From assembly GCF_004005855.1 (NCBI RefSeq), contig NZ_SACL01000010.1, positions 1-64,000 of the forward strand: DNA of 64,000 nucleotides, read 5' to 3'. Shown here one piece after another: positions 1-8,463 of the stretch (position 1 is the stretch's first letter; each line of letters begins with the position of its first letter). Source of the stretch: Rhodovarius crocodyli (GTDB taxonomy: Bacteria; Pseudomonadota; Alphaproteobacteria; Acetobacterales; Acetobacteraceae). The position numbers and the translations under genes were made by a program. A model generated the notes under the pieces. That model saw nothing but the letters and a program-made list of their open reading frames with translations. It was not told the DNA's origin and did no database searches.

Positions 1-474
<474 letters not shown>

Positions 475-478
<4 letters not shown>

Positions 479-972
479 GGGTTTTCCTCCAGGAATGTGG
501 CGAGCTTGGCGAAGGTGGAGTTCCAGCCCATCTGCATCATCGGCAGGGACTGGGCGAAGATGCCGCGCTCCAGCGCGGTGGCGTTCACCGGGGTACACTC
601 CATCACGACCTGCGTGCCGTCCGGCTGCTCGGTCAGTTCGATGAAGCTTTCGATCTCCAGCGGCCAGTTCTCGTTCATCGGGTTGCGCTCGATGGCACCC
701 GCGGGGTCCGAGAAGGCGCCGATGAAATCCATCCGGCGGGGCATGTCGATCTTCTCGAAGCGCCAGCGCCCCCACAGCGCGACCTCGGCGCTGCCGACCG
801 GCGCCAGGCCGAAATGGAACAGCCCGCCCTCCTTCGCCTCGATCTCGCAATGGGCCAGGTGAAGGCCGCTGGGCGCCCACCAGTGGCGCAACTCATCGGC
901 ATTGGTCCAGGCGCGCCAGACGCGCACCGGCACGGTGGAAAACAGGCGCTCGAGGCGGAAAGTGTCGTTCAT
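475..972 (-). CDS. SRPBCC-domain protein (AHSA1/START-like)
   Basis: Encodes 165 residues beginning MNDTFRLERLFSTVPVRVWR. The pattern 'hydrophobic strand, VWRAWTNADELRHWWAP, GG-x-F-H-F' is that of Aha1-C/AHSA1-like SRPBCC domains, which form a helix-grip fold with a hydrophobic cavity. The start is set by a 4-base ATGA overlap with the stop of the preceding SRPBCC gene (969-972). It lies between a second SRPBCC gene and the VOC gene, under the ArsR-type gene upstream. Such ArsR-SRPBCC pairs are widespread, but their ligands are mostly unknown, and no function can be assigned here. Confidence 0.85.
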
Positions 973-1409
973 GCGTCGTCTCCTTCGGGAAACAACGCCT
1001 GAAGGCGCTCGAAGGATTGCGTCCACCCGCTTGTGTGATTGCCCGTGGTCTCGGCATTCGCGAAACCGTCATGGACGAGGGTGACTTCCGTGCCCCCGGA
1101 CCAGGGACGGAAATCGACCGCCACATGGGAAACGCGGTCGGGCATGCTGTGCCAGGCCCAGGTGAAGGCCAGGCGCGTCTCGGGCGTCACCTCCCGGTAT
1201 TCGCCGCCGATGCGGTGACGGTCGCCGTTGTTCTCCAGCATGTCCACGGCGAAGCGCCCGCCGGGGCGCAGGTCGATCTCGGCGGCGGTCGCCTGCACAC
1301 GGTGCGGGCCGAACCACTGCATCAGCAGCGCTGGGTCGGTGAAGGCCTGCCAGACGTGCGGCATGGGCGCGCGGATGCGGCGTACCAAGGTGAAGCCGTG
1401 GCCGTTCAT
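969..1409 (-). CDS. SRPBCC-domain protein (AHSA1/START-like)
   Basis: Encodes 146 residues with the AHSA1 signature: an N-terminal strand, then VWQAFTDPALLMQWFGP and RPGGRFAVDM. A C-terminal helix (GWTQSFERLQALF) closes the grip. It is a distant paralogue of the next gene downstream. Its ATG overlaps the end of the ArsR-type gene (1406-1409), so it should be translated from the same message. Role unknown; a small-molecule binding or cyclase/hydrolase-like function is usual for the family. Confidence 0.85.
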   Translation of the reverse strand: MNGHGFTLVRRIRAPMPHVWQAFTDPALLMQWFGPHRVQATAAEIDLRPGGRFAVDMLENNGDRHRIGGEYREVTPETRLAFTWAWHSMPDRVSHVAVDFRPWSGGTEVTLVHDGFANAETTGNHTSGWTQSFERLQALFPEGDDA

Positions 1410-1738
1410 GGCTTGGCCTCCAGCAAGGCCGCCAGGCGGTCCAGCCCCTCGGTCCAGAAGGTTTCGTAGTCGGTCAGCCAGTCACGGACGGCGCGCAGGG
1501 GGGCTGGGCGCAGGTGGCACAGCACCCGCCTGCCCTGCTTTTCGCGGCTCACCAGCCCGGCGCCCTCCAGGACATCCAGGTGGCGCGTGACGGCCGGCAT
1601 GGAGATAGGCAGCGGCCCTGCCAGCTCACCCACCGTCAAGCCATCCTGGGCTGCCAGCCGCGCCAGCAGCGCGCGGCGCTTCGGATCCGACAGCGCGGCG
1701 AAGATGCCATCCAGAGGGTTGGTCTGTTCGTTAATCAT
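1406..1738 (-). CDS. ArsR-family winged-helix repressor (SdpR-like)
   Basis: Encodes 110 residues from ATG 1738 (MINEQTNPLDGIFAALSDPK). The helix-turn-helix is visible as LSDPKRRALLARLAA, LTVGELAGPLPISMPAVTRH and LDVLEGAGLVSREKQGRRV, close to residues 10-75. It lacks the ELCVCDL-type cysteine metal site, so it is of the non-metal SdpR-like class that often precedes SRPBCC genes. A start 12 codons further upstream is possible, but it would place the dyad at 1741-1752 inside the gene. It leads a four-gene coupled operon and probably represses it. Confidence 0.88.
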   Translation of the reverse strand: MINEQTNPLDGIFAALSDPKRRALLARLAAQDGLTVGELAGPLPISMPAVTRHLDVLEGAGLVSREKQGRRVLCHLRPAPLRAVRDWLTDYETFWTEGLDRLAALLEAKP

Positions 1739-1740
1739 TA

Positions 1741-1752
1741 CATTAAATAATG
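1741..1752. promoter_or_regulatory. Perfect 12-bp dyad upstream of the arsR-type gene
   Basis: CATTAAATAATG consists of arms CATTA and TAATG around AA, two bases upstream of the ArsR-family start codon, in an AT-rich patch of otherwise GC-rich DNA. ArsR-family repressors usually bind such AT-rich dyads over their own promoter, so autoregulation is inferred. Confidence 0.5.
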
Positions 1753-1879
1753 CACTACCATGAGTTTCGCGCAAGCCTGGAATTCCCAGCGCGGCAGGGT
1801 TGCAGTCCGGTAATATTGCGGCGCGGCATGGGGCGACGTAGAAAGCACATCACTGGACCGTGCTTTAAGGATTCCCGGC

Positions 1880-3451
1880 ATGAAACGACGTCAATTCCTG
1901 GCCGCGATGGGTGCGGCACCTTTGGCCGGCCCCGCTCGCGCCGCCGAGGGGCGGGTCCTGCGTTTCGTGCCGCAGGCCAATCTCAGCTCCATCGACCCGA
2001 TCTGGACCACCGCCAATGTCAGCCGCAACCACGGCTACATGGTGTATGACACCCTCTACGGCTCTGACCGCCAGTACAACCCGCACCCGCAGCTGGCCGC
2101 CGGCCACACGGTCGAGGATGACGGCAGGCGCTGGACCATCACCCTGCGCGAGGGCATCCGCTTCCACGACAATGAGCCGATCCGCGCCCGCGACGCGGTG
2201 GCCAGCATCAACCGCTGGGGCCGGCGCAGCGCCTTCGGCCAGAAGCTGCTGGCCGCCACGGCCGAGCTCTCGGCGCTCGACGATCGCCGCCTGCAGTTCC
2301 GGCTGAACAAGCCCTTCCCGCTGCTGGCCCATGCGCTGGCCTTCGCGGGCCAGCCCGCGTCGATCATGCCCGAGCGCGTGGCCCAGACCGACCCCTTCCG
2401 CCAGATCACGGACACCACGGGCTCCGGCCCTTTCCGTTTCCTGCGCGACGAATACAACAGCGGCGCCTTCGCGGCCTATGCCCGCTTCGAGGGCTACAAG
2501 CCCGTCGAGACCGGCACGCCCAGCCTGACCGCCGGCCCCAAGGTGGCCCATTTCGACCGCATCGAGTGGCGCATCATCACCGATGGCTCGACCTCCTCCG
2601 CCGCGCTGCAGGCCGGTGAGATCGACTGGTTCGAGATGCCGGAATACGAGCTGCTGGAACTGTTCAAACGCAACCGCAACATCTCGGTCGAGGTGCTGGA
2701 CAGCGGCGGCAACAACGGCTTCCTGCGGCTGAACCACCTGCACGCGCCCTTCGACAACAAGGCGATCCGCCAGGCCATCCTGTGGGCGGTGGAACAGTCC
2801 GACTACATGTCCGCCAATGCCGGCCCCGACCGCGCCAACTGGCGCGACGACACCGGCGTGTTCACCCCCGGCTCCCCCTACGCCACCGATGTGGGGCTGG
2901 AGCCGCTGCGCGGCCCGCGCGACATCGAGAAGGCCAAGCGCCTGCTGCGCGAGGCCGGCTACGCCAACCAGCCCGTGCGCGTGCTGGGCACCACCGACAT
3001 CCCGGCCGTGACCGCCTGGAGCCAGGTGGCGGCCGACATGTTCCGCAAGCTGGGCATGAACCTCGATTTCGCGGTTTCCGACTGGGGCACCGTGCTGCAG
3101 CGCCGCGCGAGCCAGGAGCCGCCGGAACGCGGCGGCTGGTCGGTCACGACCTCGGGCTTCTCCAGCTATGACTTCGCCTCCCCCGCCACCCACCCGCTGA
3201 TCCGCGGCAACGGGCGCGAGGGCTGGTTCGGCTGGCCCACCATCCCGAAGCTGGAGGAGCTGCGCGACGCCTGGTTCGACGCCCCGGACGAGACCACGCG
3301 CAAGGCCATCGCGACCGACATCCAGCGCACGGTGATGGAGGAAGTCGCCTATATCCCGACCGGCACCTACTATTTCCGCACCGCGCTGCGGAAGAACCTG
3401 ACCGGGCGGGTCGAGGGCCTGCCGATCTTCTGGAACATCCGCCGGGCCTGA
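1880..3451 (+). CDS. ABC transporter periplasmic binding protein, peptide/nickel type (SBP_bac_5)
   Basis: Encodes 523 residues. The N-terminus MKRRQFLAAMGAAPLAGPARA has a twin-arginine-like signal and an Ala-x-Ala cleavage site. The mature part shows family-5 hallmarks: a PQ-LAAGHTVEDDGRRWTITLREGIRFHD segment near residues 72-100 and a GSGPFRF motif near 180. It should bind an oligopeptide or similar solute in the periplasm. No permease or ATPase gene is nearby, so it is an orphan. It is clearly paralogous to the equally long protein at 4816-6387. The start has AAGG 9 bases upstream. It is divergent from the arsR-type operon. Confidence 0.9.
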   Translation: MKRRQFLAAMGAAPLAGPARAAEGRVLRFVPQANLSSIDPIWTTANVSRNHGYMVYDTLYGSDRQYNPHPQLAAGHTVEDDGRRWTITLREGIRFHDNEPIRARDAVASINRWGRRSAFGQKLLAATAELSALDDRRLQFRLNKPFPLLAHALAFAGQPASIMPERVAQTDPFRQITDTTGSGPFRFLRDEYNSGAFAAYARFEGYKPVETGTPSLTAGPKVAHFDRIEWRIITDGSTSSAALQAGEIDWFEMPEYELLELFKRNRNISVEVLDSGGNNGFLRLNHLHAPFDNKAIRQAILWAVEQSDYMSANAGPDRANWRDDTGVFTPGSPYATDVGLEPLRGPRDIEKAKRLLREAGYANQPVRVLGTTDIPAVTAWSQVAADMFRKLGMNLDFAVSDWGTVLQRRASQEPPERGGWSVTTSGFSSYDFASPATHPLIRGNGREGWFGWPTIPKLEELRDAWFDAPDETTRKAIATDIQRTVMEEVAYIPTGTYYFRTALRKNLTGRVEGLPIFWNIRRA

Positions 3452-3459
3452 ATTGCCCC

Positions 3460-3524
3460 GGGGACGGGCAGCTTCCGTCCCCGCCCGTTGATTTCACGCG
3501 GCCGGCGGCATTCCCGCCGGCCGC
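3460..3524 (+). terminator. Two GC-rich hairpins after the SBP_bac_5 gene
   Basis: The first is GGGGACGG / CCGTCCCC at 3460-3482 with a 7-base loop. The second is an 11-bp perfect stem GCGGCCGGCGG / CCGCCGGCCGC at 3498-3524. There is no long U tract, so termination is likely only partial. Confidence 0.5.
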
Positions 3525-3568
3525 CGCCGCCCCTAGGCTGCCAGGAAATTTGCCTGGAGAAGTTAGCT

Positions 3569-4549
3569 ATGAGGCGTTCGCTTTGTGCCGCGCTGGCGCT
3601 GTCCGCCCTGACACTGGCCCTGCCGGCCGCGGCCCAGAGGCCCTTCCCCGAGCCCGGCCGCCCGCTGACCGTCATCGTTCCCTACCCGCCCGGCGGCGGC
3701 AGCGACGTGACCGCCCGCGCCCTGGCGCCCGAGCTGGAGCGCACGCTGGGCGTGCCGGTGGTGGTGGTGAACCGCGCCGGCGCCAGCTCCCAGATCGGCA
3801 TGGCGGAGCTAGCGCGCTCCCGCCCCGATGGCTACACCATCGCCTATGGCCTGTGGCCCACCACCTTCACCCTGTATCTGGACCCGTCGCGCCACGCGCC
3901 CTTCACGCGGCAGAGCTTCGCGCCGCTGGCCATGCATGTAATCGACCCCGGCACCATCCTGGTCCCGGCCAACAGCCCGATCCGCAGCTTCGCCGAGCTG
4001 GTGGCGGCCGCCCGCGCGCGGCCCGGCGCCGTCTCCATGGCTGATCCCGGGCCGCTGGGCTGGGAGCACATCTCCTCGGTCCAGCTGCAGCGCATGCTGA
4101 ACATCGAGTTCAACCAGATCCACTACCAGGGCGGCGGCCCTGCCGCGACGGCTGCGATCGGCGGCCAGGTGGATGCGGTGATGACCAGCCTGAGCACCGC
4201 CCGCACCCAGAGCCGCGCGGGCACGCTGCGCGTGCTGGCCACGCTGACCGACCGCCCGAGCGCCGAGCTGCCGGGCGTGCCCACCCTGACCTCGCTCGGC
4301 ACGGCGCTGACGGCGGGCTCCGCGCGCGGCTTCGTGGCCGCGGCCGGCACGCCGGAACCCATCATGCGCCGCCTGGCAGAGGCGCTGGAGGCCGCGATCA
4401 ACAGCCCCGCGCACCGTGAGGCGCTGGCGCGGCTGGGGCTGGAAGCGACCTTCATGGGCCCCGCCGAATTCGATGCCTACTGGACGCGTGAGGAGAACGC
4501 GATGCGCCCGGTGATCGAGGAGATCGTGAAGCAGGGGCAGAATAACTGA
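3569..4549 (+). CDS. Tripartite tricarboxylate transporter (TctC/Bug-type) binding protein
   Basis: Encodes 326 residues. A signal peptide (MRRSLCAALALSALTLALPA, cleaved near AAA-QRP) is followed by the TctC hallmark PLTVIVPYPPGGGSDVTARA, then VVVNRAGASSQIG and ARSRPDGYTIAYG. The family captures carboxylates and other small organic solutes in the periplasm for a TctAB permease; none is encoded here. The start at ATG 3569 has GGAGA 8 bases upstream; longer readings of the frame run into the hairpins. It is one of five TctC-type genes in the window. Its stop is followed directly by copy 1 of the dispersed repeat. Confidence 0.92.
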   Translation: MRRSLCAALALSALTLALPAAAQRPFPEPGRPLTVIVPYPPGGGSDVTARALAPELERTLGVPVVVVNRAGASSQIGMAELARSRPDGYTIAYGLWPTTFTLYLDPSRHAPFTRQSFAPLAMHVIDPGTILVPANSPIRSFAELVAAARARPGAVSMADPGPLGWEHISSVQLQRMLNIEFNQIHYQGGGPAATAAIGGQVDAVMTSLSTARTQSRAGTLRVLATLTDRPSAELPGVPTLTSLGTALTAGSARGFVAAAGTPEPIMRRLAEALEAAINSPAHREALARLGLEATFMGPAEFDAYWTREENAMRPVIEEIVKQGQNN

Positions 4550-4604
4550 GGTTGTACTGCGGGGCTTTGCCCCGAACCCCAGCAAGGGGCACCGCCCCTT
4601 GCAT

Positions 4605-4754
4605 CCCCGCCAGGACCGTAGCGGCCCTGGACCCCAGGGAGTTGGCACCCAACACTGATAATTTATTGTTTATTAAAATAAAATTGGCGCCCAACCTGTG
4701 AAGGTGGGGCGCCAAACTCTTATCAGGTCCAGGAGATATTATCCCCTGGCGGGG
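4605..4754. repeat. Dispersed intergenic repeat, copy 1 (hairpin element)
   Basis: A core of about 150 bp starts CCCCGCCAGGACCGTAGCGG and ends with its imperfect inverse (GGTCCAGGAG...CCTGGCGGGG). Inside is a hairpin with arms GGCGCCCAACC and GGTGGGGCGCC at about 4686-4713. On both sides lie further small G/C hairpins, for example GGGGC-ttt-GCCCC at 4561-4573 and CGGGGGCAACGCCCCCG near 4796. The second copy is at 57944-58075. Both copies sit between convergent genes directly after a TctC-type gene, so they may act as bidirectional terminators or be a MITE-like mobile element. Confidence 0.85.
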
Positions 4755-4815
4755 GCGTTCGAGGGGGCAGAGCGCCGCTCGATGGCGGGCTCCCGGGGGC
4801 AACGCCCCCGCTCCT

Positions 4816-6387
4816 TCACCCCTTGCGCAAGTTGGTAAACACCGGCGCCCCGTTCAAAATCCCGGTGATGTTCCGCCGATACGCGATCGGCTGCTTGAAC
4901 AGCCCGAGCGGAATATAGGGCACGACCTCCGCGGCCTTGGCCGCGATGCGGGCGCCGATCGCGGCCTGCTGGCTGGGGTCCGCCATCAGCCACTCCGTGC
5001 GCAACCCTTCCAGCTCCGGGCTGTCGGGCCAGCCGGTGGCGCCGCGCGCGCCGTTGGCGCGCAGGAAGGTGTGCATGGCCGGCAGCGCCTGGTCCATGCC
5101 CGACCAGTAGGTGCAGTAGCAGCTCCAGCCCCCCTGCTCGACCGGGTTGCGGCTGTTGATGCGCGCCACCACGCTGCCCCAGTCGGTGCTGATGTAGTCC
5201 ACGTTCATGCCGATCTGGGTCAGCACGTCGCGCATCACCTCGCAGATCGCGTTGATGCGCGGCACGTCGGAGCCCACCAGCAGCACCACCTTCTCGCCCT
5301 TGTAGCCGGCATCGGCCAGCGCCTGGCGCATCGCGGGCAGGCGTGCGGCATCGGCGGCGCCGAAGCCGGGCTTGTCGGCGATGGGGGAGCCGGGCGGGAA
5401 GAAGCCCACCTCTGCCTGCCAGTAGTCGGGCCGCGCGCTGGCCACCGCCGTCATGCAGGTGGCCTGGTTCACCGCGCCCAGCACCACGCGGCGGATGGCC
5501 GGGTTGTTGAAGGGCGCATGCAGGTGATTGAAGCGGAAGGTGCCGACCATGCCGGTCCTGTCCTTGATCTCCACCGCGATGTTGCGGTTGCGCTGCAGGG
5601 TGGGCAGCAGGTCGATCAGGGGCTGCTCCACCCAATCCGCGTCGCCGGTCTGCAGGGCGGCGATGGCCGTGCCCGGGTCGGTGATGACGTTGAACACCAC
5701 GCGGTCCACATTCGGCGTGCGGGGGCCGGCCGTATAGCTCGGCGTACCGTCGGCGCGCGGCACATAGCCGGTGTGGCGCTCATAGACCACGCGCGCGCCG
5801 GGCACGCGCTCACTGGCCACGAACTTGAAGGGGCCGCTGCCCACCACCTCGGTCTGCTGGCGGAACGCGTCATGCGTGGCCAGGCGCTCGGGCATGATGG
5901 CGGGCACCAGGGAGGACGCGCGGCCCAGCGCCATGGGCAGCAGCGGGAACTTGCGCTTCAGGCGGAACTGGATGGTCTTGTCGTCGGGTGCGCTGAGCTC
6001 GTTCGTCGCGTCCATCAGCACCTGGCCGAAGGCATCGCGCAGCCCCCAGCGCCTGAGGCTGGCCACGCAATCGCGCGCCAGTACCGGCGTGCCGTCATGG
6101 AACTGCAGCCCCTCGCGCAGCGTCAGCTTCCAGGTCAGCCCGTCATCCTCGACGGTATGGCCGGCCAGCATCTGGTAGTGCGGCTGCAGGTTCTCATCCA
6201 TGCCCCACAGCGTGTCGAAACAGGCCAGGGCGTGGGTGCGGGTGGTGTAGGCGGTGGAGAAGACGGGATCCACCACCGCCACATCGGCATAGGGGATGAA
6301 GTTCAGCACCCGGCTGCCCTGCGCCTGCGCAAGGCGGGGGGCGGCAACCACGGCAGCACTCGCGGCCAACATGTCACGGCGACGCAT
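4816..6387 (-). CDS. ABC transporter periplasmic binding protein, peptide/nickel type (SBP_bac_5)
   Basis: Encodes 523 residues from ATG 6387, which has GGGAGA 7-9 bases upstream. The Tat-like signal MRRRDMLAASAAVVAAPRLA ends with AQA. Family-5 features include HTVEDDGLTWKLTLREGLQFHD near residues 80-100 and VGSGPFKF near 180. It matches the 1880-3451 protein in length and in most conserved blocks, pointing to an old duplication with a TctC-type gene between them. The solute is unknown, and no ABC permease or ATPase is encoded near it. It ends against copy 1 of the dispersed repeat. Confidence 0.9.
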   Translation of the reverse strand: MRRRDMLAASAAVVAAPRLAQAQGSRVLNFIPYADVAVVDPVFSTAYTTRTHALACFDTLWGMDENLQPHYQMLAGHTVEDDGLTWKLTLREGLQFHDGTPVLARDCVASLRRWGLRDAFGQVLMDATNELSAPDDKTIQFRLKRKFPLLPMALGRASSLVPAIMPERLATHDAFRQQTEVVGSGPFKFVASERVPGARVVYERHTGYVPRADGTPSYTAGPRTPNVDRVVFNVITDPGTAIAALQTGDADWVEQPLIDLLPTLQRNRNIAVEIKDRTGMVGTFRFNHLHAPFNNPAIRRVVLGAVNQATCMTAVASARPDYWQAEVGFFPPGSPIADKPGFGAADAARLPAMRQALADAGYKGEKVVLLVGSDVPRINAICEVMRDVLTQIGMNVDYISTDWGSVVARINSRNPVEQGGWSCYCTYWSGMDQALPAMHTFLRANGARGATGWPDSPELEGLRTEWLMADPSQQAAIGARIAAKAAEVVPYIPLGLFKQPIAYRRNITGILNGAPVFTNLRKG

Positions 6388-6495
6388 CGCAAATCTCCCG
6401 GCAAGGATGAGGCGGGAAGATTGCTGCACCGCCGCAACGTCCTGAACGGGTGGCGATGCCGCGTTTTCATGCCGTGATGCGCATTCCGCGCAAAA

Positions 6496-6516
6496 GCGGG
6501 GCAGGCCCTGCCCCGC
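6496..6516 (-). terminator. Rho-independent terminator of the usp gene
   Basis: A perfect 10-bp stem GCGGGGCAGG / CCTGCCCCGC with one base between the arms lies about 10 bases past the usp stop. It is followed on the minus strand by TTTTG. Confidence 0.75.
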
Positions 6517-6525
6517 ATCGCCGCA

Positions 6526-7362
6526 TCAATGCGCGATCAGCACCGGCAGGGGCGCGTCGGTCAGCACCTGCTGGGTGAAGCCGCCGAACAGGGTCTCCCG
6601 CGTCACGCTGTGGCCATAGCCGCCCATGACGAGCAACCCGGCCCCCATGTCGGCGCAGGCGGCCAGCAGCACCTCGACCGGCTTCTCGCCGCCCTGCGGC
6701 ACCCGGCGCAGCGCGACATAGGGGTTGTGGCGACGCAGCCCGGCCAGCAGGCGTTGCTGCGAATCATCGAAGGCATCGCCGGCCGTCTCATCCCCGGCGC
6801 AGAGCACCATCACCTCCGTCGCGCGCTCGATGAAGGGCAGCGCCGCCGCCACCGCGCGCGCCGCCTCGGGCGAATCGTTCCAGGCGATGGCGACGCGCCC
6901 GAAGCCCGGGTCGAGTGGCGCCTCGGGCACCAGCAGCAGCGGGCGGCCGGCACCCAGCAGCACCTCCTGCAACAGGCCGATCGCGGCTTCCTCACCGTCG
7001 CGGCTGCGGCCGGTCACCACCAGGTCCGAGGTGCGGCCATGGGCCGCGAGCCAGGTGGCCTCCATGCCCAACCGCAGCTGGAAATCGGCATCCGGCTTCT
7101 CCCGCGCGCTGAACTCCTCATAGGCCGCGCGGGCCAGCGCCTCGGTCCTGGCGCCGCTTTCGGTCACGGCTTCGACCAGGGCCGCGGTCGCCACGCCCGA
7201 CATGTCGCCCGCAGACGCCGCCACCACCGCGTCGGCCGGGTCCTGCCGCACATGCAGGAACTCCAGATGGGCATCGAACAGCCGCGCGACCGTCAGCGCC
7301 GCGGCGAAGACCGGCGCATCGCTTTCACGGCCGGTGGCGGGGACGAGGATCTGCTTGAACAT
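6526..7362 (-). CDS. Universal stress protein, tandem UspA domains
   Basis: Encodes 278 residues made of two Usp-like halves (about 1-148 and 150-278). The second half carries MGGYGHSVTRETLFGGFT, the G-x2-G-x9-G-S/T ATP-binding loop; the first half has only a degenerate VVTGRSRDGEEA at that position. Proteins of this class help cells survive starvation, low oxygen and other stress. The start ATG 7362 is preceded by AAAGGAT. An Anr/FNR-like box lies 74 bases upstream, suggesting induction under low oxygen. It is monocistronic, with a clear terminator, and divergent from the patatin gene. Confidence 0.9.
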   Translation of the reverse strand: MFKQILVPATGRESDAPVFAAALTVARLFDAHLEFLHVRQDPADAVVAASAGDMSGVATAALVEAVTESGARTEALARAAYEEFSAREKPDADFQLRLGMEATWLAAHGRTSDLVVTGRSRDGEEAAIGLLQEVLLGAGRPLLLVPEAPLDPGFGRVAIAWNDSPEAARAVAAALPFIERATEVMVLCAGDETAGDAFDDSQQRLLAGLRRHNPYVALRRVPQGGEKPVEVLLAACADMGAGLLVMGGYGHSVTRETLFGGFTQQVLTDAPLPVLIAH

Positions 7363-7435
7363 CTGACATCCTTTCGGGGTCGTGATCGGCTCGCTTTCCA
7401 TGAATGGAATATGGGAAGCCCTCGCCCCTGCATCC

Positions 7436-7449
7436 TTGATCCATGTCAC
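7436..7449. promoter_or_regulatory. FNR/Anr-like box between usp and the patatin gene
   Basis: TTGATCCATGTCAC matches TTGAT-N4-(A/G)TCAA except for the last base. It lies in the divergent promoter region, 74 bases upstream of the usp start and about 48 upstream of the patatin start. Usp genes are frequent FNR/Anr targets in other proteobacteria. Confidence 0.45.
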
Positions 7450-7497
7450 ATTTTCATGCCCCTTGATGCGATGCGCCGCCGGGGCGAGGCTGCGGTT

Positions 7498-8463
7498 ATG
7501 ATCGAGAGCGCAACCGTCACCCCCGCAGGCCGCCCCCTGGTGGGGCTGGCCCTGGGCAGCGGCGCCGCCCGGGGCCTGGCCCATATCGGCGTGCTGCGCG
7601 CGCTGGCCGAAGCGCGCATCTGCGTGGATGTCATCGCGGGCACCAGCATCGGCGCGCTGATCGGGGCCACCCATGCCGCCGGCAAGACGGACATGCTGGC
7701 CGAGACCTTCGCGGGTTTCGACTGGCGGCGCATCGCGGGCTTCTTCGACGTGGTGCTGCCCCGTTCAGGGCTGCTGGACGGCGCGCGCATCAGCGCCATG
7801 GTGCGCGAGCATGTCGCGGCCGAGAGCATCGAGGAACTGCCCCTGCCCTTCGCCGCCGTCGCCGCCGACGTCACGACCGGCGAGGAAGTGGTGATCCGCA
7901 ACGGCGACGTGATCGAGGCCGTGCGCGCCAGCATCTCCGTCCCCGGCATCCTGACGCCGGTGCGGCAGCAGGACCGCTTCCTGGTGGATGGCGGCATCGT
8001 GAACCCGGTGCCGGTCTCGGTCGCCCGCGCCCTGGGGGCGGAATACGTGATCGCGGTGGACTTGAACCACGGCGTCACCTCACGCAGCCTGGTGGCCCGG
8101 CGCCCGAAGAAACCCAAGCCCGCCCCTGCCCTGCCGCAATGGGCCCAGGGGGTCACTCAGGGCATTACCCAGGGCATGCAGGACCTGACGGCCAAGCTAC
8201 TGCCGCAGGACACCCCCGCGAAACGCCGCCCCAAGGCCGCCCCGATGCCGAGCATCTTCGAGGTGCTGCTGGGCTCCATCAACATCATGGAGACACGGAT
8301 CACCGAGGGGCGGCTCGCGATCGACCGCCCCGAGCTGCTGATCCGCCCCTCCCTCGGCCATATCCGCTTCATGGATTTCGACCGGGCGGAGGAAGCGATC
8401 GGGATCGGCTATCGCGCTACGGTCGAGACGCTGAAGGCGTTTCCCGAGGTTCCGCGGGTCTAG
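7498..8463 (+). CDS. Patatin-like phospholipase (RssA/NTE family)
   Basis: Encodes 321 residues. The oxyanion loop GSGAARG is at 20-26, the nucleophile elbow GTSIG at 48-52 (Ser50), and the catalytic Asp in VDGGIVNP at about 164. These are the Ser-Asp dyad of patatin lipid acyl hydrolases. The C-terminal third is an NTE-type extension with a Lys/Pro-rich linker. A start 14 codons upstream (ATG 7456) is also possible; neither start has a strong ribosome site. It is divergent from usp, and its last 47 bp overlap the convergent LysR gene. Confidence 0.9.
   Translation: MIESATVTPAGRPLVGLALGSGAARGLAHIGVLRALAEARICVDVIAGTSIGALIGATHAAGKTDMLAETFAGFDWRRIAGFFDVVLPRSGLLDGARISAMVREHVAAESIEELPLPFAAVAADVTTGEEVVIRNGDVIEAVRASISVPGILTPVRQQDRFLVDGGIVNPVPVSVARALGAEYVIAVDLNHGVTSRSLVARRPKKPKPAPALPQWAQGVTQGITQGMQDLTAKLLPQDTPAKRRPKAAPMPSIFEVLLGSINIMETRITEGRLAIDRPELLIRPSLGHIRFMDFDRAEEAIGIGYRATVETLKAFPEVPRV

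Noticed and set aside
4550-4815. Insertion sequence at the first dispersed repeat
   Set aside because: No transposase frame and too short; at most a non-autonomous element.
6529-7497. Upstream extension of the patatin frame across the usp gene
   Set aside because: It is antisense to the usp gene. The patatin family start is at the conserved GLALGSGAARG region and ATG 7498 gives a normal N-terminus.
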